Of a DNA stretch of 64,000 nucleotides, positions 16,387 to 24,816 are shown in pieces. The notes below the pieces were generated by a model, which saw nothing but the letters and a program-made list of their open reading frames with translations, had not been told where the DNA came from and did not search any database. Every line of letters begins with the position of its first letter. Position 1 is the first letter of the stretch. The stretch spans positions 558,001 to 622,000 of the forward strand of contig CAVWYO010000006.1 in assembly GCA_963759235.1 (NCBI GenBank), read 5' to 3'. The position numbers were made by a program, and so were the translations under genes. This DNA is from Bauldia sp963759235. GTDB lineage: Bacteria > Pseudomonadota > Alphaproteobacteria > Rhizobiales > Kaistiaceae.

Positions 16387-16836
16387 CTATTCGGCCGCGA
16401 TCGGCGTCTCCTGATAAAGCTGCTGCCGCCACTTGCCGTCCTGCTTCTCCCAGATCTGGGAGACGAACACCCGCGGGGACAGCGGCTTGCCGGCGTAGCT
16501 TCCCTGATTCGAATTCTCGTAGGTGACAAGTACGGCCGCCGGACCCAGCACCGTGACTTTTGCCGGTGTGAACGCCGATTTGACCACGTTGTATTTGTCG
16601 AGCGTGGGCAGCCGCTCCGCAAAAGTGGTCGGCTTCCCGTAGACGGGGATGACCGCGATCTGGTCTGCCGTGATCATCGTCTCGATCTTGGCCGTGTCGC
16701 GGTCGGCGAAGGCCTGATTGAGCTCGTTGACGCGGGCCCTGATCTCGGCCGTCAGCGCCGCGTCGTCGGCATTGGCGCCGGATGCATGAAGAGCGCCGAC
16801 AACAAGCAAAGCCAGCACGACAATCGACAACCGCAT
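16387..16836 (-). CDS. Secreted NTF2-like/SnoaL-type protein, copy B
   Basis: A 149-residue paralogue of the genes on both sides, with a signal peptide (MRLSIVVLALLVVGA, cleavage near ANADD). The N-terminal half is clearly diverged from copy A, but the last 15 residues (WEKQDGKWRQQLYQETPI) and the matching DNA are nearly identical to copy A. That pattern suggests recent duplication or gene conversion at the 3' end. It lies 44 bp upstream of copy A on the same strand and is probably co-transcribed. Confidence 0.8.
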   Translation of the reverse strand: MRLSIVVLALLVVGALHASGANADDAALTAEIRARVNELNQAFADRDTAKIETMITADQIAVIPVYGKPTTFAERLPTLDKYNVVKSAFTPAKVTVLGPAAVLVTYENSNQGSYAGKPLSPRVFVSQIWEKQDGKWRQQLYQETPIAAE

Positions 16837-16913
16837 CGTTCCGATCTCCCGTTTCACTGTCCTTGTCGCCTCCTGGGGAACGGCGCAGGGGCTACACCGC
16901 ACGTGCCGCGAGG

Positions 16914-17354
16914 TTACGGGCTGTCGATGATGGTCTCCTGATAGGCTTTCTCCAGCCATTTGCCGTCTTCCATCACCCAAAGCTCCGATGCGAAGACCCG
17001 ATCCGGCAAGGGCTCCCCGCGAAACGTGCCGTGCAGCGATTCTTCGTAGGTGACATATGCGGCCTCGGTGCCGAACATCGTGATCTCAGGCTCGCTGATG
17101 TCGGAGAAGGTGACCTTCAGGTCCGGCACGAACGCGATCTGCTCGTCCCGGCTGATTGCACCGCCAAAGACGTGGGTCGCGGCGATATGATCCGGGGTCA
17201 TCAGGCTGCGGATCGTGTCGGCGTCCTGCTTGACGAACGCCGCCTCGAGCCTGGCACGCGCCGCCTTGACGTCGGCAATCTCATCGCAGAGGGCGGGCGC
17301 GGCCTGAACGGCCAGCACGGCAAAGACGGTGACGATCGCGGCGACGATGCGCAT
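16914..17354 (-). CDS. Secreted NTF2-like/SnoaL-type protein, copy C
   Basis: A 146-residue member and the first gene of the tandem trio. The signal peptide is MRIVAAIVTVFAVLAVQ, with cleavage near ALCDE. The body keeps the family pattern (LEAAFVKQDADTIRSLMTPDHIA, then ITMFGTEAAYVTYEESLHG) but is the most diverged copy, ending in WVMEDGKWLEKAYQETII. The longer open frame upstream of 17354 crosses the parA gene in another frame and is not coding. The ligand is unknown. Confidence 0.8.
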   Translation of the reverse strand: MRIVAAIVTVFAVLAVQAAPALCDEIADVKAARARLEAAFVKQDADTIRSLMTPDHIAATHVFGGAISRDEQIAFVPDLKVTFSDISEPEITMFGTEAAYVTYEESLHGTFRGEPLPDRVFASELWVMEDGKWLEKAYQETIIDSP

Positions 17355-17463
17355 GATGGTTCTCCTTTGCAGTCGATCAGCGGATTGCCTGAACGATACC
17401 CACACGCTGCGGCTGATGTAAGACCGTCGACGGATTGCGACTCGGAGTGCCCTTAACGGACCG

Positions 17464-18108
17464 TTACGTCTTCGTCGCCCGCTTGAGGATTTCGCGCTTG
17501 AGCGCCTCGACCTCGATCGCGGCAAGGCCGGACGGCTCTGTTTCGAGAGCCGTGCTGCCCGTCCCCATGCTCGACGGGAAAGCAACCCGGTTGCCGAGCT
17601 GCGTTTTGGCCACCCGGTAGCCGAGGTCGCGCGTCGCTTCCGCCATCTCGGCGCTAAGCAGCGCGCGGCGGACGACACGATTGAGCACGAGCAGCGCCTC
17701 GTTGCCCTCCTTGGCGACCATCTGCAGCGTCGGGTCGGTAGCCCACAGGTCGACCGGTGTCGGCTGCAGCGGCACCACGACGAGGTCGGCGATCTCGATG
17801 GCCGGGCGCATCTCGATATCGGATTTCGGCGGCGTGTCGACGATGACGAAATCGTACTGTCGGGCAAGGTTCCGCGCCTCGCGGCGCGCGCCCCAGCCGC
17901 TGGCGGTGCGGAATATGAGGTCGATCGCCTCCTCACCAAGCCTATCCTCGCGACGCTCGAACCACTCGCCGAGGCTGCCTTGTGGATCGACGTCGACAAC
18001 CGCAACCGACCTCCCGCCAAGCGCGAGGGCGACTGCGAGGTGAGCGGCGACCGTCGTCTTGCCGGAGCCGCCTTTCTGTTGGGCAAGGGTAATGATGACG
18101 CCTGGCAT
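17464..18108 (-). CDS. Orphan ParA/MinD-type partition ATPase
   Basis: A 214-residue deviant Walker ATPase. The N-terminus IITLAQQKGGSGKTT contains the signature Lys plus P-loop, DVDPQGSL follows, and DFVIVDTPPKSDIE is the switch II region. The short form, with no N-terminal helix-turn-helix and no parB beside it, resembles ParA-like ATPases that position protein cargo such as chemoreceptor clusters on the nucleoid. It is not evidence for a plasmid. I use ATG 18108 (MPGVIITLA) rather than an in-frame start ten codons upstream, because ParA proteins start close to the P-loop. The cargo is unknown. Confidence 0.85.
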   Translation of the reverse strand: MPGVIITLAQQKGGSGKTTVAAHLAVALALGGRSVAVVDVDPQGSLGEWFERREDRLGEEAIDLIFRTASGWGARREARNLARQYDFVIVDTPPKSDIEMRPAIEIADLVVVPLQPTPVDLWATDPTLQMVAKEGNEALLVLNRVVRRALLSAEMAEATRDLGYRVAKTQLGNRVAFPSSMGTGSTALETEPSGLAAIEVEALKREILKRATKT

Positions 18109-18216
18109 GACTGTCTTCTCCGCGATGCGGGTGACCACGAAGGCGAACCGGGTCGCCCGAGTCCCGTGCTTCCGATTCCTCCATGCAAGTGGCTCGCCAG
18201 AATCGGCGGCCGCGCC

Positions 18217-19617
18217 TCAACCGCCGCAATAGCAGGCCACGAATGACGGCGAATCGAGATGACCAATGGCGCAGGAATAGGCCGACAGCGTGTCTTCATC
18301 GAGGGCGCCGTGGCTGACATTGTAAAACTGACGGAACCGCTCCTGGATTACGCCGGGCGTCGCCAGAGCCTTCCAGATCGCGGCGATCGCTTCCGCCGAA
18401 TAGCGCGGCTGACCGTAAGCTTCGGTGAAGGTGTACTCCTTCCTCCAATCGCCGGGCGTCGACGCCGAGGCATCGGTGAGATTGGCGAGATAGACCGTCG
18501 TGTAGTCGATCGGCTCGCCCGAGCGCCCGTCATGGGTCCATACCTGGAATCCGGGGTTCTGCCCGTAGATCGGGCTGATCGCCGGCGGCACCTTGTCTGC
18601 TTCGACGGGACGAGCCTGCCCGTCGAAGAGCAGGCGATAGGTGTCGAAGTGGATATGGCCGGACATGCTTGTATTGATGATGTCCGCGTAGTCCCGCAGC
18701 AGGGTGGCGAAGCGCGATGCAAACGGCTCCCTAAGAAAGGGAACGGTCTTGGCGGAACAGGTGTCCGCCTTGGCCTGGAGCGACGAGTATGGGTCGATCC
18801 CCCACGGGATGTGGTGGACCAGCCAGACTTTCCCGCCGGCTGCCTTCTGTCGCGCCAGGCGGTCGGCAAGCCAGGTCATCTCCGCCTCGGCCGCTTCCCG
18901 GCCGTCGTTGCCGCAGGCGTCCTGGTATTTGGCCGACCACAGGACGTCGTTGATCACCAGCACCACGGTATTGTCGAGCGTCGGGTGGCGCACAGCGTAG
19001 TAGCCACCCGCCGCGTAGGTCTTGTCAAAGCCGGGCGCGACGCGATCGGCACCGGCAAGGCGCCTGACCGTGTCGCGGATCGCCGCGAGATAGCCGCCGC
19101 CGGGCTCGATCTCGTAGTCGCCGCAGGCGGAATCATTGTTGCCGAGGGCAAGGATCAGCGGCTTGCCCGGAAGTGCCGCGGCCAGGGCGTTGGCAACATA
19201 GAGCGTGGTTTTTGCGGCGAAGGTGCGGGCGGCTTCGGAGGTCTCGGCAACCCCGAGCGCCGCGGCCGTCTTCTCCTCGAAGCGATGGGCGAGGAAATCG
19301 CCTGGGAAAATGGCAAAATCCACCGCCCCCGCTTTCGCCGACACAGCCCTGAGCGCGGAGGTGAGAAGCGCGTGGTTGGTATCCCTGCCGTAGGTGGAGA
19401 ACGCCTGCCCTTCGGCTGCCGAGAAATGCGACTCCCAATCGGCCGGATCGGCGGCGGCAAGTGCCTTGGCGAGATCCGGCGGGTCGAACGGATCGAAATG
19501 GATGTCCGACACCACCACGAATGTGTCCGTGTTCGCCGCGACTGCCGCGTGGCAGGCGAAGACGACACCGAACGCAAAAACAAGGCATCGACTGACGCGC
19601 GCGACAGGTCGAATCAT
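18217..19617 (-). CDS. Secreted metallophosphoesterase, acid-sphingomyelinase-like
   Basis: A 466-residue calcineurin-fold phosphodiesterase with a signal peptide ending near AAVAANTD. Metal-binding motifs appear in order: SDIHFDPF near residue 38, FPGDFLAH, LGNNDSACGDY near 165, VHHIPWG near 272, and SGHIHFD near 325. Several Cys pairs and a YCG-type C-terminus fit an extracytoplasmic enzyme. Relatives hydrolyse phosphodiesters such as sphingomyelin or other phospholipid head groups; the true substrate is not clear. ATG 19617 follows GGAGA at good spacing, while a GTG six codons upstream is less likely. Confidence 0.83.
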   Translation of the reverse strand: MIRPVARVSRCLVFAFGVVFACHAAVAANTDTFVVVSDIHFDPFDPPDLAKALAAADPADWESHFSAAEGQAFSTYGRDTNHALLTSALRAVSAKAGAVDFAIFPGDFLAHRFEEKTAAALGVAETSEAARTFAAKTTLYVANALAAALPGKPLILALGNNDSACGDYEIEPGGGYLAAIRDTVRRLAGADRVAPGFDKTYAAGGYYAVRHPTLDNTVVLVINDVLWSAKYQDACGNDGREAAEAEMTWLADRLARQKAAGGKVWLVHHIPWGIDPYSSLQAKADTCSAKTVPFLREPFASRFATLLRDYADIINTSMSGHIHFDTYRLLFDGQARPVEADKVPPAISPIYGQNPGFQVWTHDGRSGEPIDYTTVYLANLTDASASTPGDWRKEYTFTEAYGQPRYSAEAIAAIWKALATPGVIQERFRQFYNVSHGALDEDTLSAYSCAIGHLDSPSFVACYCGG

Positions 19618-19727
19618 GACGAACGTTCTCCGCACCGGATGATGTCAGCTTGCGCCGGCCGCCGGACCGACGCAACCGGTCCATGTCCGCCGAGGCTCCA
19701 ACGCGCGCGCCGGAGACGCGATCGGCG

Positions 19728-20636
19728 TCATGGCCGTGATGGCGCCTCCGGCGATCCCGAACGCGCGAGGCGTTTGACCGCCCTTGGCCGCCCTTTGATC
19801 TTGCTGATTCGCGCGACGGCTTCCGAAGCGCCTTCCACCACGACGGCCATATGATGACCGCTGGCATGAACGATGCGCCTCTCGTCGAACGCGATGGCTA
19901 CGTGGCCCGGCCAGAAGATGAGGTCGCCCCGCTGTAGGCCCGCATCAACGCCACCCGCCACCGGCGTGCCGAGGCTCTCCATCTGCATGTCGGTATCGCG
20001 AGGGGCGGGAATGCCGGCCGTCATCAGCGAGAGTTGGACCAGTGCCGAGCAGTCGAGACCGAGGCTGGTGCGCCCGCCCCACAGATACGGAACATTGAGA
20101 AAGCGCTCGGCCACGCTGACAAAATCGGCTGGCGGCGCGGCCGTCACCGGTTCGACATGGGCGGCAAAAACTGCCTGTTCGCCCCCGGCGATGAGGCAGT
20201 AGGTGCTGCCGCTGGCGTCGTTCGTCCCGGCGACGGCAATGCGGCTGCCGAGCGAAAGGGCCGCAACCGGCGGGAGTTTCATGTCGGGGCGGGGGTAGAC
20301 GAAAGTCCTGAGCGCGATGACGCGGTGGGTCGGTTCGGGGCCGAGAGGACCAACGGCGTCGAGCGGTACAAAGCCGACATAGGAATCCGTTTGCGACTGT
20401 ACCCATGACCAGCCATTGGCGGTATCGGCGAAGACTCTGAGGACCTCGCCGTGGAGGACCTCGCTGTCGAGCGGCACCTCGGCGCGCGGCACGCGCTTCA
20501 ACGGCGCCGACGGCGCCACGACCCGCTTCAGCGACCCCTCGGCGAAGCGGCCGGACTGCACCTTGCCCTTGAGGCGCATGTCGGCGAGGTCGTCGCGGTA
20601 AGCATTGACGCGGGGATCGAGCCGGCCTTCTTCCAT
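19728..20636 (-). CDS. NlpC/P60 peptidoglycan endopeptidase with SH3-like domains
   Basis: A 302-residue cell-wall hydrolase. The N-terminal two thirds carry SH3-like segments (LHGEVLRVFADTANGWSWVQ near residue 65), and the C-terminal NlpC/P60 domain carries the catalytic Cys in LGLDCSALVQ near residue 202, a His in PGHVAIAF near 249, and a third polar position in HASGHHM. This group usually cleaves the D-Glu to diaminopimelate bond of muropeptides, and cytoplasmic forms act in recycling. No signal peptide is visible from ATG 20636. It is divergent from lemA, with about 120 bp between starts. Confidence 0.85.
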   Translation of the reverse strand: MEEGRLDPRVNAYRDDLADMRLKGKVQSGRFAEGSLKRVVAPSAPLKRVPRAEVPLDSEVLHGEVLRVFADTANGWSWVQSQTDSYVGFVPLDAVGPLGPEPTHRVIALRTFVYPRPDMKLPPVAALSLGSRIAVAGTNDASGSTYCLIAGGEQAVFAAHVEPVTAAPPADFVSVAERFLNVPYLWGGRTSLGLDCSALVQLSLMTAGIPAPRDTDMQMESLGTPVAGGVDAGLQRGDLIFWPGHVAIAFDERRIVHASGHHMAVVVEGASEAVARISKIKGRPRAVKRLARSGSPEAPSRP

Positions 20637-20759
20637 CAAACCACCCTGATTTACTGCCGCGGGACAAGGGACAACAGCTCGCTCTTCCCCGCAAGGGGCG
20701 CCTTGGCTTCGCCCCCGACTCGGGTGATAAATGGCGGCAACGTTTGAGGCTAGGGCGCC

Positions 20760-21329
20760 ATGACCACCTGGATCGTGCTCATAGTCGTGGCCGCCGTCGC
20801 GGTCTACGGCGTCGTCCTCTTCAACCGGCTGGTGAAGTCCCGCCAGATGGCCGAAGAAGGCTGGAGCGGTATCGACGTTCAGCTCAAGCGGCGCGCCGAT
20901 CTGGTGCCCAATCTGGTCAGCACGGTGAAGGGGTATGCCGCCCACGAAAACCAGGTCTTTCAGCAGGTAACGGAGTTGCGGACCGCAGTGAACCAGCTGC
21001 CCGAGGGCGACGTCGCCGCCCGCGGTCAGGCCGAGACGAAGCTTTCGGCCGCGATCGGCAGACTGATGGCGGTGGCGGAGGCCTATCCGGATCTGAAGGC
21101 GAGCAGCAACTTCCTCGAATTGCAGCAATCCCTTGCCGGCATCGAAGACGAGATCCAGATGGCTCGGCGTTACTACAACGGCGCCACCCGGAATCTGAAC
21201 GTGCTCGTCCAAGCCTTCCCCAGCAACCTTGTTGCCGGCCTCTTCGGCTTCCGGCAGCGCGAGTTCTTCGAGGTCGCCGATGCCGACCGGGCCGTGCCCG
21301 AAGTCGCGTTCAAGGGGGCAGGCCCGTGA
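20760..21329 (+). CDS. lemA: LemA family protein
   Basis: A 189-residue membrane-anchored protein. Residues 3-22 form the N-terminal transmembrane helix (TWIVLIVVAAVAVYGVV), followed by the conserved LVKSRQMAEEGWSGIDVQLKRRADLVPNLV segment and a helical bundle ending in FPSNLVAGLFGFRQREFFE. LemA function is not established; in many genomes it is paired with a DUF2207 protein, as here. Its stop overlaps the start of the next gene (GTGA), so the two are translationally coupled. Confidence 0.92.
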   Translation: MTTWIVLIVVAAVAVYGVVLFNRLVKSRQMAEEGWSGIDVQLKRRADLVPNLVSTVKGYAAHENQVFQQVTELRTAVNQLPEGDVAARGQAETKLSAAIGRLMAVAEAYPDLKASSNFLELQQSLAGIEDEIQMARRYYNGATRNLNVLVQAFPSNLVAGLFGFRQREFFEVADADRAVPEVAFKGAGP

Positions 21330-23281
21330 GAGCCCTTACCGCCGTCGCCACTCTCCTCGCCGTCTTTGCAACCCCGGCCCTTGCCGCGGAGCAGATCGAC
21401 CGGTTCGACTCGGCCGTGATCGTCCGCCCGGACGGTGTTCTGGACGTTACGGAAACGATCCGCGTGCAGGCGGAAGGCAACGCCATCAGGCACGGCATAT
21501 TTCGCGACTTCCCCTTGACCTATGTCGACGAGAACAATGCCGTCCATCGGGTGAGCTTCACGATCCGTGACGTCACGCGCGACGGCCGACCCTCGCCCTA
21601 CCACACCGCGAGCAACGCGGACGGCATCCGCATCTATATCGGCGAGCAGGACGTCGTCCTTGATCCCGGCACCTATACCTACCAGATCGAGTACGAGACC
21701 GGTCGTCAGATCCGCTTCCTGCCCGACCACACCGAGCTGTTCTGGAACGTCACCGGCAACGAATGGGCGTTCCCGATCCTCGACGCGACTGCCCTGTTCA
21801 CGCTGCCCGACAACCGGCCGCCGGCGCGGTGGACGGCCTATACAGGCCGCTACGGCGCTCGCGGGGAGGACTTTGCAGGCGAGATCACCTCGGACAATCG
21901 CCTGCGGGTGACGACCACCCGGACGCTCGCCCCGGGCGAGGGGCTGTCCGTGGTGATCGAGATACCCGACGGACTGGTGTCGCCGCCGAGCGGTTCCCAG
22001 TCGCTCTACTACTGGTTCCTCGACAATCGCCGCTTCTTGTTCGGCGGCATCGGCCTCTTCGGCGTGCTGATCTTCTATTTGGCTGCCTGGCACGCGGTCG
22101 GCCGCGACCCGCCCAAGGGGACGATCATCCCCCTTTTCCACCCGCCCTCCGGCATCTCGCCGGCGCTCGCCGGCTATGTGCGCCACTACGGGTGGAGCGG
22201 CGGCTGGCGCGGATTCACCGCGGCTTGCCTGTCGCTGGCCGTGCAAGGGCTCCTTGTCTTCAATGACTCCAAAAAGGACATCGTGCTCACCCGAACCGAA
22301 AAGGGGCCGCCGGCGACCCGGTTGCCGCCGGGCGAACGCTCGATCCTTGCATGGGTCGAAGACCAGGGCGGCGAGGTGACGATCGACGAGGAGCACGGCA
22401 AGAGCCTGGCCACCGAGTTCACCAGCTTCAAGAGCAGCGTCGAGAACGAGAACCGTAACCGCTTTTTTCGGCGGAACCTCGGTTACTTCACTGCTGGTGC
22501 GATTCTGACCGCCGCCGCGCTCGCCTTTGTTTATTTCCTGGGCGACCTTCCCGAGGCGGAACTGAGCCTGCTGGCGGGATCGCTGATAGCCGGCGTCTTT
22601 ATCGGCGTGTTTGTCATCCCGATGGTTCGCTCGCTGCTTGGCGCGCGAAGCGTCAAGTCGATCCTCACCATCGGCTTCAGCCTGGCTATTCTGGCCTTCT
22701 TCGCCATCAGCTTCGCTTCGTTGGTCGGACCGCTGCTGCGAGCCCTCCCTTCCGACTTTGGACGCAGCGTCCTTGACGGGCTGATCAGCAACAGCTTCCC
22801 GTTCGTGCTGGTCGGCGGCTTCGCCGCCATGAACGGCATCTTCTATTATCTGCTGCGTGCGCCGACCGCGGCCGGTCGGGTGGTGATGGACCAGATCGAA
22901 GGCCTGGAGCTCTACATCCGGACCGCCGAGACCGAGCGCCTGAATCTCGCCGGGGCACCGGATCTCAATGCCGCGCAGTTCGAGCAGTTGCTCCCCTACG
23001 CGGTCGCGCTCGCCGCCGAAAGGCCTTGGTCGGAGGCCTTCGCCACCGCGTTCGCCCGTGCCAACCCCGGAAAGACGGTCGCGACCGCCTACAATCCGGC
23101 CTGGCACGGGGGCTATGGCTGGAGCGGACGGAGCTTTGGCCATTCGATCTCGTCGGCCGTCTCGGCGGCGCAGAGTTCCTTCGCCAGCTCCATCCCGGCG
23201 CCGAAATCGTCCTCGTCCGGGTTCGGCGGCGGTGGCGGCTCGGGTGGCGGCGGCGGCGGTGGAGGCGGCGGCGGCTGGTAG
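21326..23281 (+). CDS. DUF2207 membrane protein with glycine-rich C-terminus
   Basis: A 651-residue membrane protein starting at GTG 21326, inside the lemA stop. It has a signal peptide (to about residue 20), an extracytoplasmic beta-rich DUF2207 domain (residues 25-220, including HGIFRDFPL), a transmembrane helix near 235-255, a cytoplasmic segment, three to four more hydrophobic helices near residues 385-505, and a tail ending in a long Gly run before a final Trp. The FGGGGGSGGGG tail is a hallmark of the family. DUF2207 proteins accompany LemA and may act in envelope maintenance, but no activity is proven. Confidence 0.88.
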   Translation: MRALTAVATLLAVFATPALAAEQIDRFDSAVIVRPDGVLDVTETIRVQAEGNAIRHGIFRDFPLTYVDENNAVHRVSFTIRDVTRDGRPSPYHTASNADGIRIYIGEQDVVLDPGTYTYQIEYETGRQIRFLPDHTELFWNVTGNEWAFPILDATALFTLPDNRPPARWTAYTGRYGARGEDFAGEITSDNRLRVTTTRTLAPGEGLSVVIEIPDGLVSPPSGSQSLYYWFLDNRRFLFGGIGLFGVLIFYLAAWHAVGRDPPKGTIIPLFHPPSGISPALAGYVRHYGWSGGWRGFTAACLSLAVQGLLVFNDSKKDIVLTRTEKGPPATRLPPGERSILAWVEDQGGEVTIDEEHGKSLATEFTSFKSSVENENRNRFFRRNLGYFTAGAILTAAALAFVYFLGDLPEAELSLLAGSLIAGVFIGVFVIPMVRSLLGARSVKSILTIGFSLAILAFFAISFASLVGPLLRALPSDFGRSVLDGLISNSFPFVLVGGFAAMNGIFYYLLRAPTAAGRVVMDQIEGLELYIRTAETERLNLAGAPDLNAAQFEQLLPYAVALAAERPWSEAFATAFARANPGKTVATAYNPAWHGGYGWSGRSFGHSISSAVSAAQSSFASSIPAPKSSSSGFGGGGGSGGGGGGGGGGGW

Positions 23282-23293
23282 GTCGAGCCTGGA

Positions 23294-24721
23294 CTAACGG
23301 CCGTAGTCGTCCTCGATGCGGACGATGTCGTCCTCGCCGAGATAGTCGCCGTACTGGACCTCGATGATCATCGTCGGGACTTCGCCGGGATTGGCGGCGC
23401 GGTGGACCGCGCCGAGGGGGATGAAGATCAACTCGTTTTCCCCGAGCGTCTGGACGTCGTCGTCGACGGTTACCTCCGCCTTGCCGCCGACGACGGTCCA
23501 GTGTTCGGCCCGATGATGGTGCTTCTGGAGCGACAGTCGCGCGCCGGGATTGACCACGATGCGCTTGACCTGATGGGTCGGGCCAACGTCGAGCGACTGG
23601 TAGTAGCCCCACGGGCGATAATGGCGGGCATGACCACCAAGCAGCGTGCTCTCGACGCCAGCGAGCGCCGCCGCCAGGTTCTTCACCTCGTCGGCGCGGC
23701 CTCGCGGCGCCACCAGCACCGCGTTATTGGCGACGACAACGATTGCGTCGGTCATCCCGACGACGCCGACCAGAGGTCCGTCGGTGCTGGCGAGGCTGCC
23801 GACGGTGTCGACCATAGCCACTTCCCCTTGGACCGCATTGCCGGCGGCGTCCTGGTCGGACGCTTCCCATACCGAGGCCCAGGTGCCGATATCTGACCAA
23901 TCGAACACGGCCGGGACCACGGCGGCACGATCGGTCTTCTCTAGAACCGCGTGATCGAAAGAGAGCGGGTCGGCCGCCAAAAATGGTTCGCGGGCAAGCT
24001 CAGTCACACCGGCCACTTGCTTCGCCTCGCGGACGGCCGCGGCTGCCGCATTGACGGTCGTCGGCGCATGGCGCGCGATCTCTTCGATCGCCGTCGATGC
24101 CTTCATCAGAAAATTGCCGCTGTTCCAGAGGCACCCTTCGGCGATGAGTTGCCGTGCCCGTTCCGCGTCGGGCTTTTCGACGAAGGCGGCCACCGCCAGC
24201 GCAGCACCGTTACCATCAAGCGGCGCGCCGGGCCTGATATAGCCATAGCCGGTGCGCGGCTCCGTCGGCGCGATGCCGAAGACAACGATCCGTCCCGCCT
24301 CGGCGGCCGGCCGTGCCGACTGAACGACGGCGCGGAAGCTCTTGTCGTCGCGAATGAGATGGTCCGCCGCAAGGACGAGGATCAGGGTGTCCGGATCCGT
24401 TGCGGCCGCCCACTCCGCCGCGGCGGCGATTGCCGCGGTCGTGCCCATGGCCTCGGGCTCGAGCAGCAAGGTCCCGGTCGCGCCCGCCTCCGATAGCGCC
24501 GCTTCGACCAGATAGCGGTGATCTCGCCGGGCAACGATCAGGGGATCGGCAAAGAGTTCGGGCTCGGCGATCCGCGCCAGGGTCGCGACAAAGGTCGATC
24601 GTCCGCCGACCAGCGTCAGGAAAGGCTTCGGAACCCCCGCATTGGAGGCTGGCCAGAGGCGTGTCCCGGCTCCACCGGACAGAAGCACGGGCAGAATGGA
24701 TTTGCTCACCGGAGACCTCAT
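23294..24721 (-). CDS. manC: Mannose-1-phosphate guanylyltransferase/mannose-6-phosphate isomerase
   Basis: A 475-residue bifunctional enzyme that interconverts mannose-6-phosphate and fructose-6-phosphate and makes GDP-mannose. The nucleotidyltransferase starts with VLLSGGAGTRLWP near residue 12 and includes FVEKPD near 165. The C-terminal cupin (type II PMI) has RPWGYYQSLD, QKHHHRAEHWTVV, and the terminal IIEVQYGDYLGEDDIVRIEDDYGR family signature, shown here only to name it. Start ATG 24721 precedes the first strand. GDP-mannose supplies exopolysaccharide or LPS; NudK at 5123 could degrade it. Confidence 0.95.
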   Translation of the reverse strand: MRSPVSKSILPVLLSGGAGTRLWPASNAGVPKPFLTLVGGRSTFVATLARIAEPELFADPLIVARRDHRYLVEAALSEAGATGTLLLEPEAMGTTAAIAAAAEWAAATDPDTLILVLAADHLIRDDKSFRAVVQSARPAAEAGRIVVFGIAPTEPRTGYGYIRPGAPLDGNGAALAVAAFVEKPDAERARQLIAEGCLWNSGNFLMKASTAIEEIARHAPTTVNAAAAAVREAKQVAGVTELAREPFLAADPLSFDHAVLEKTDRAAVVPAVFDWSDIGTWASVWEASDQDAAGNAVQGEVAMVDTVGSLASTDGPLVGVVGMTDAIVVVANNAVLVAPRGRADEVKNLAAALAGVESTLLGGHARHYRPWGYYQSLDVGPTHQVKRIVVNPGARLSLQKHHHRAEHWTVVGGKAEVTVDDDVQTLGENELIFIPLGAVHRAANPGEVPTMIIEVQYGDYLGEDDIVRIEDDYGR

Positions 24722-24816
24722 CAAGCCGTCGCCTGGAAGTTGCCGGGACAACCGGCGCCGCGACGTTTATCAAGGTGGTCGATGTAACTGCAAGAGAGGA
24801 GGGTGGAGGGAACAAT

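Noticed and set aside
17464..18108. Plasmid partition locus or integrated plasmid
   Set aside because: Only a single short ParA is present; no ParB, parS-like array or replication gene is nearby, and flanking genes are chromosomal in type.
21173..23143. A 656-codon minus-strand frame across the DUF2207 gene
   Set aside because: Shadow of the DUF2207 gene, with Gly/Arg/Glu-rich low-complexity translation and no recognisable motif.
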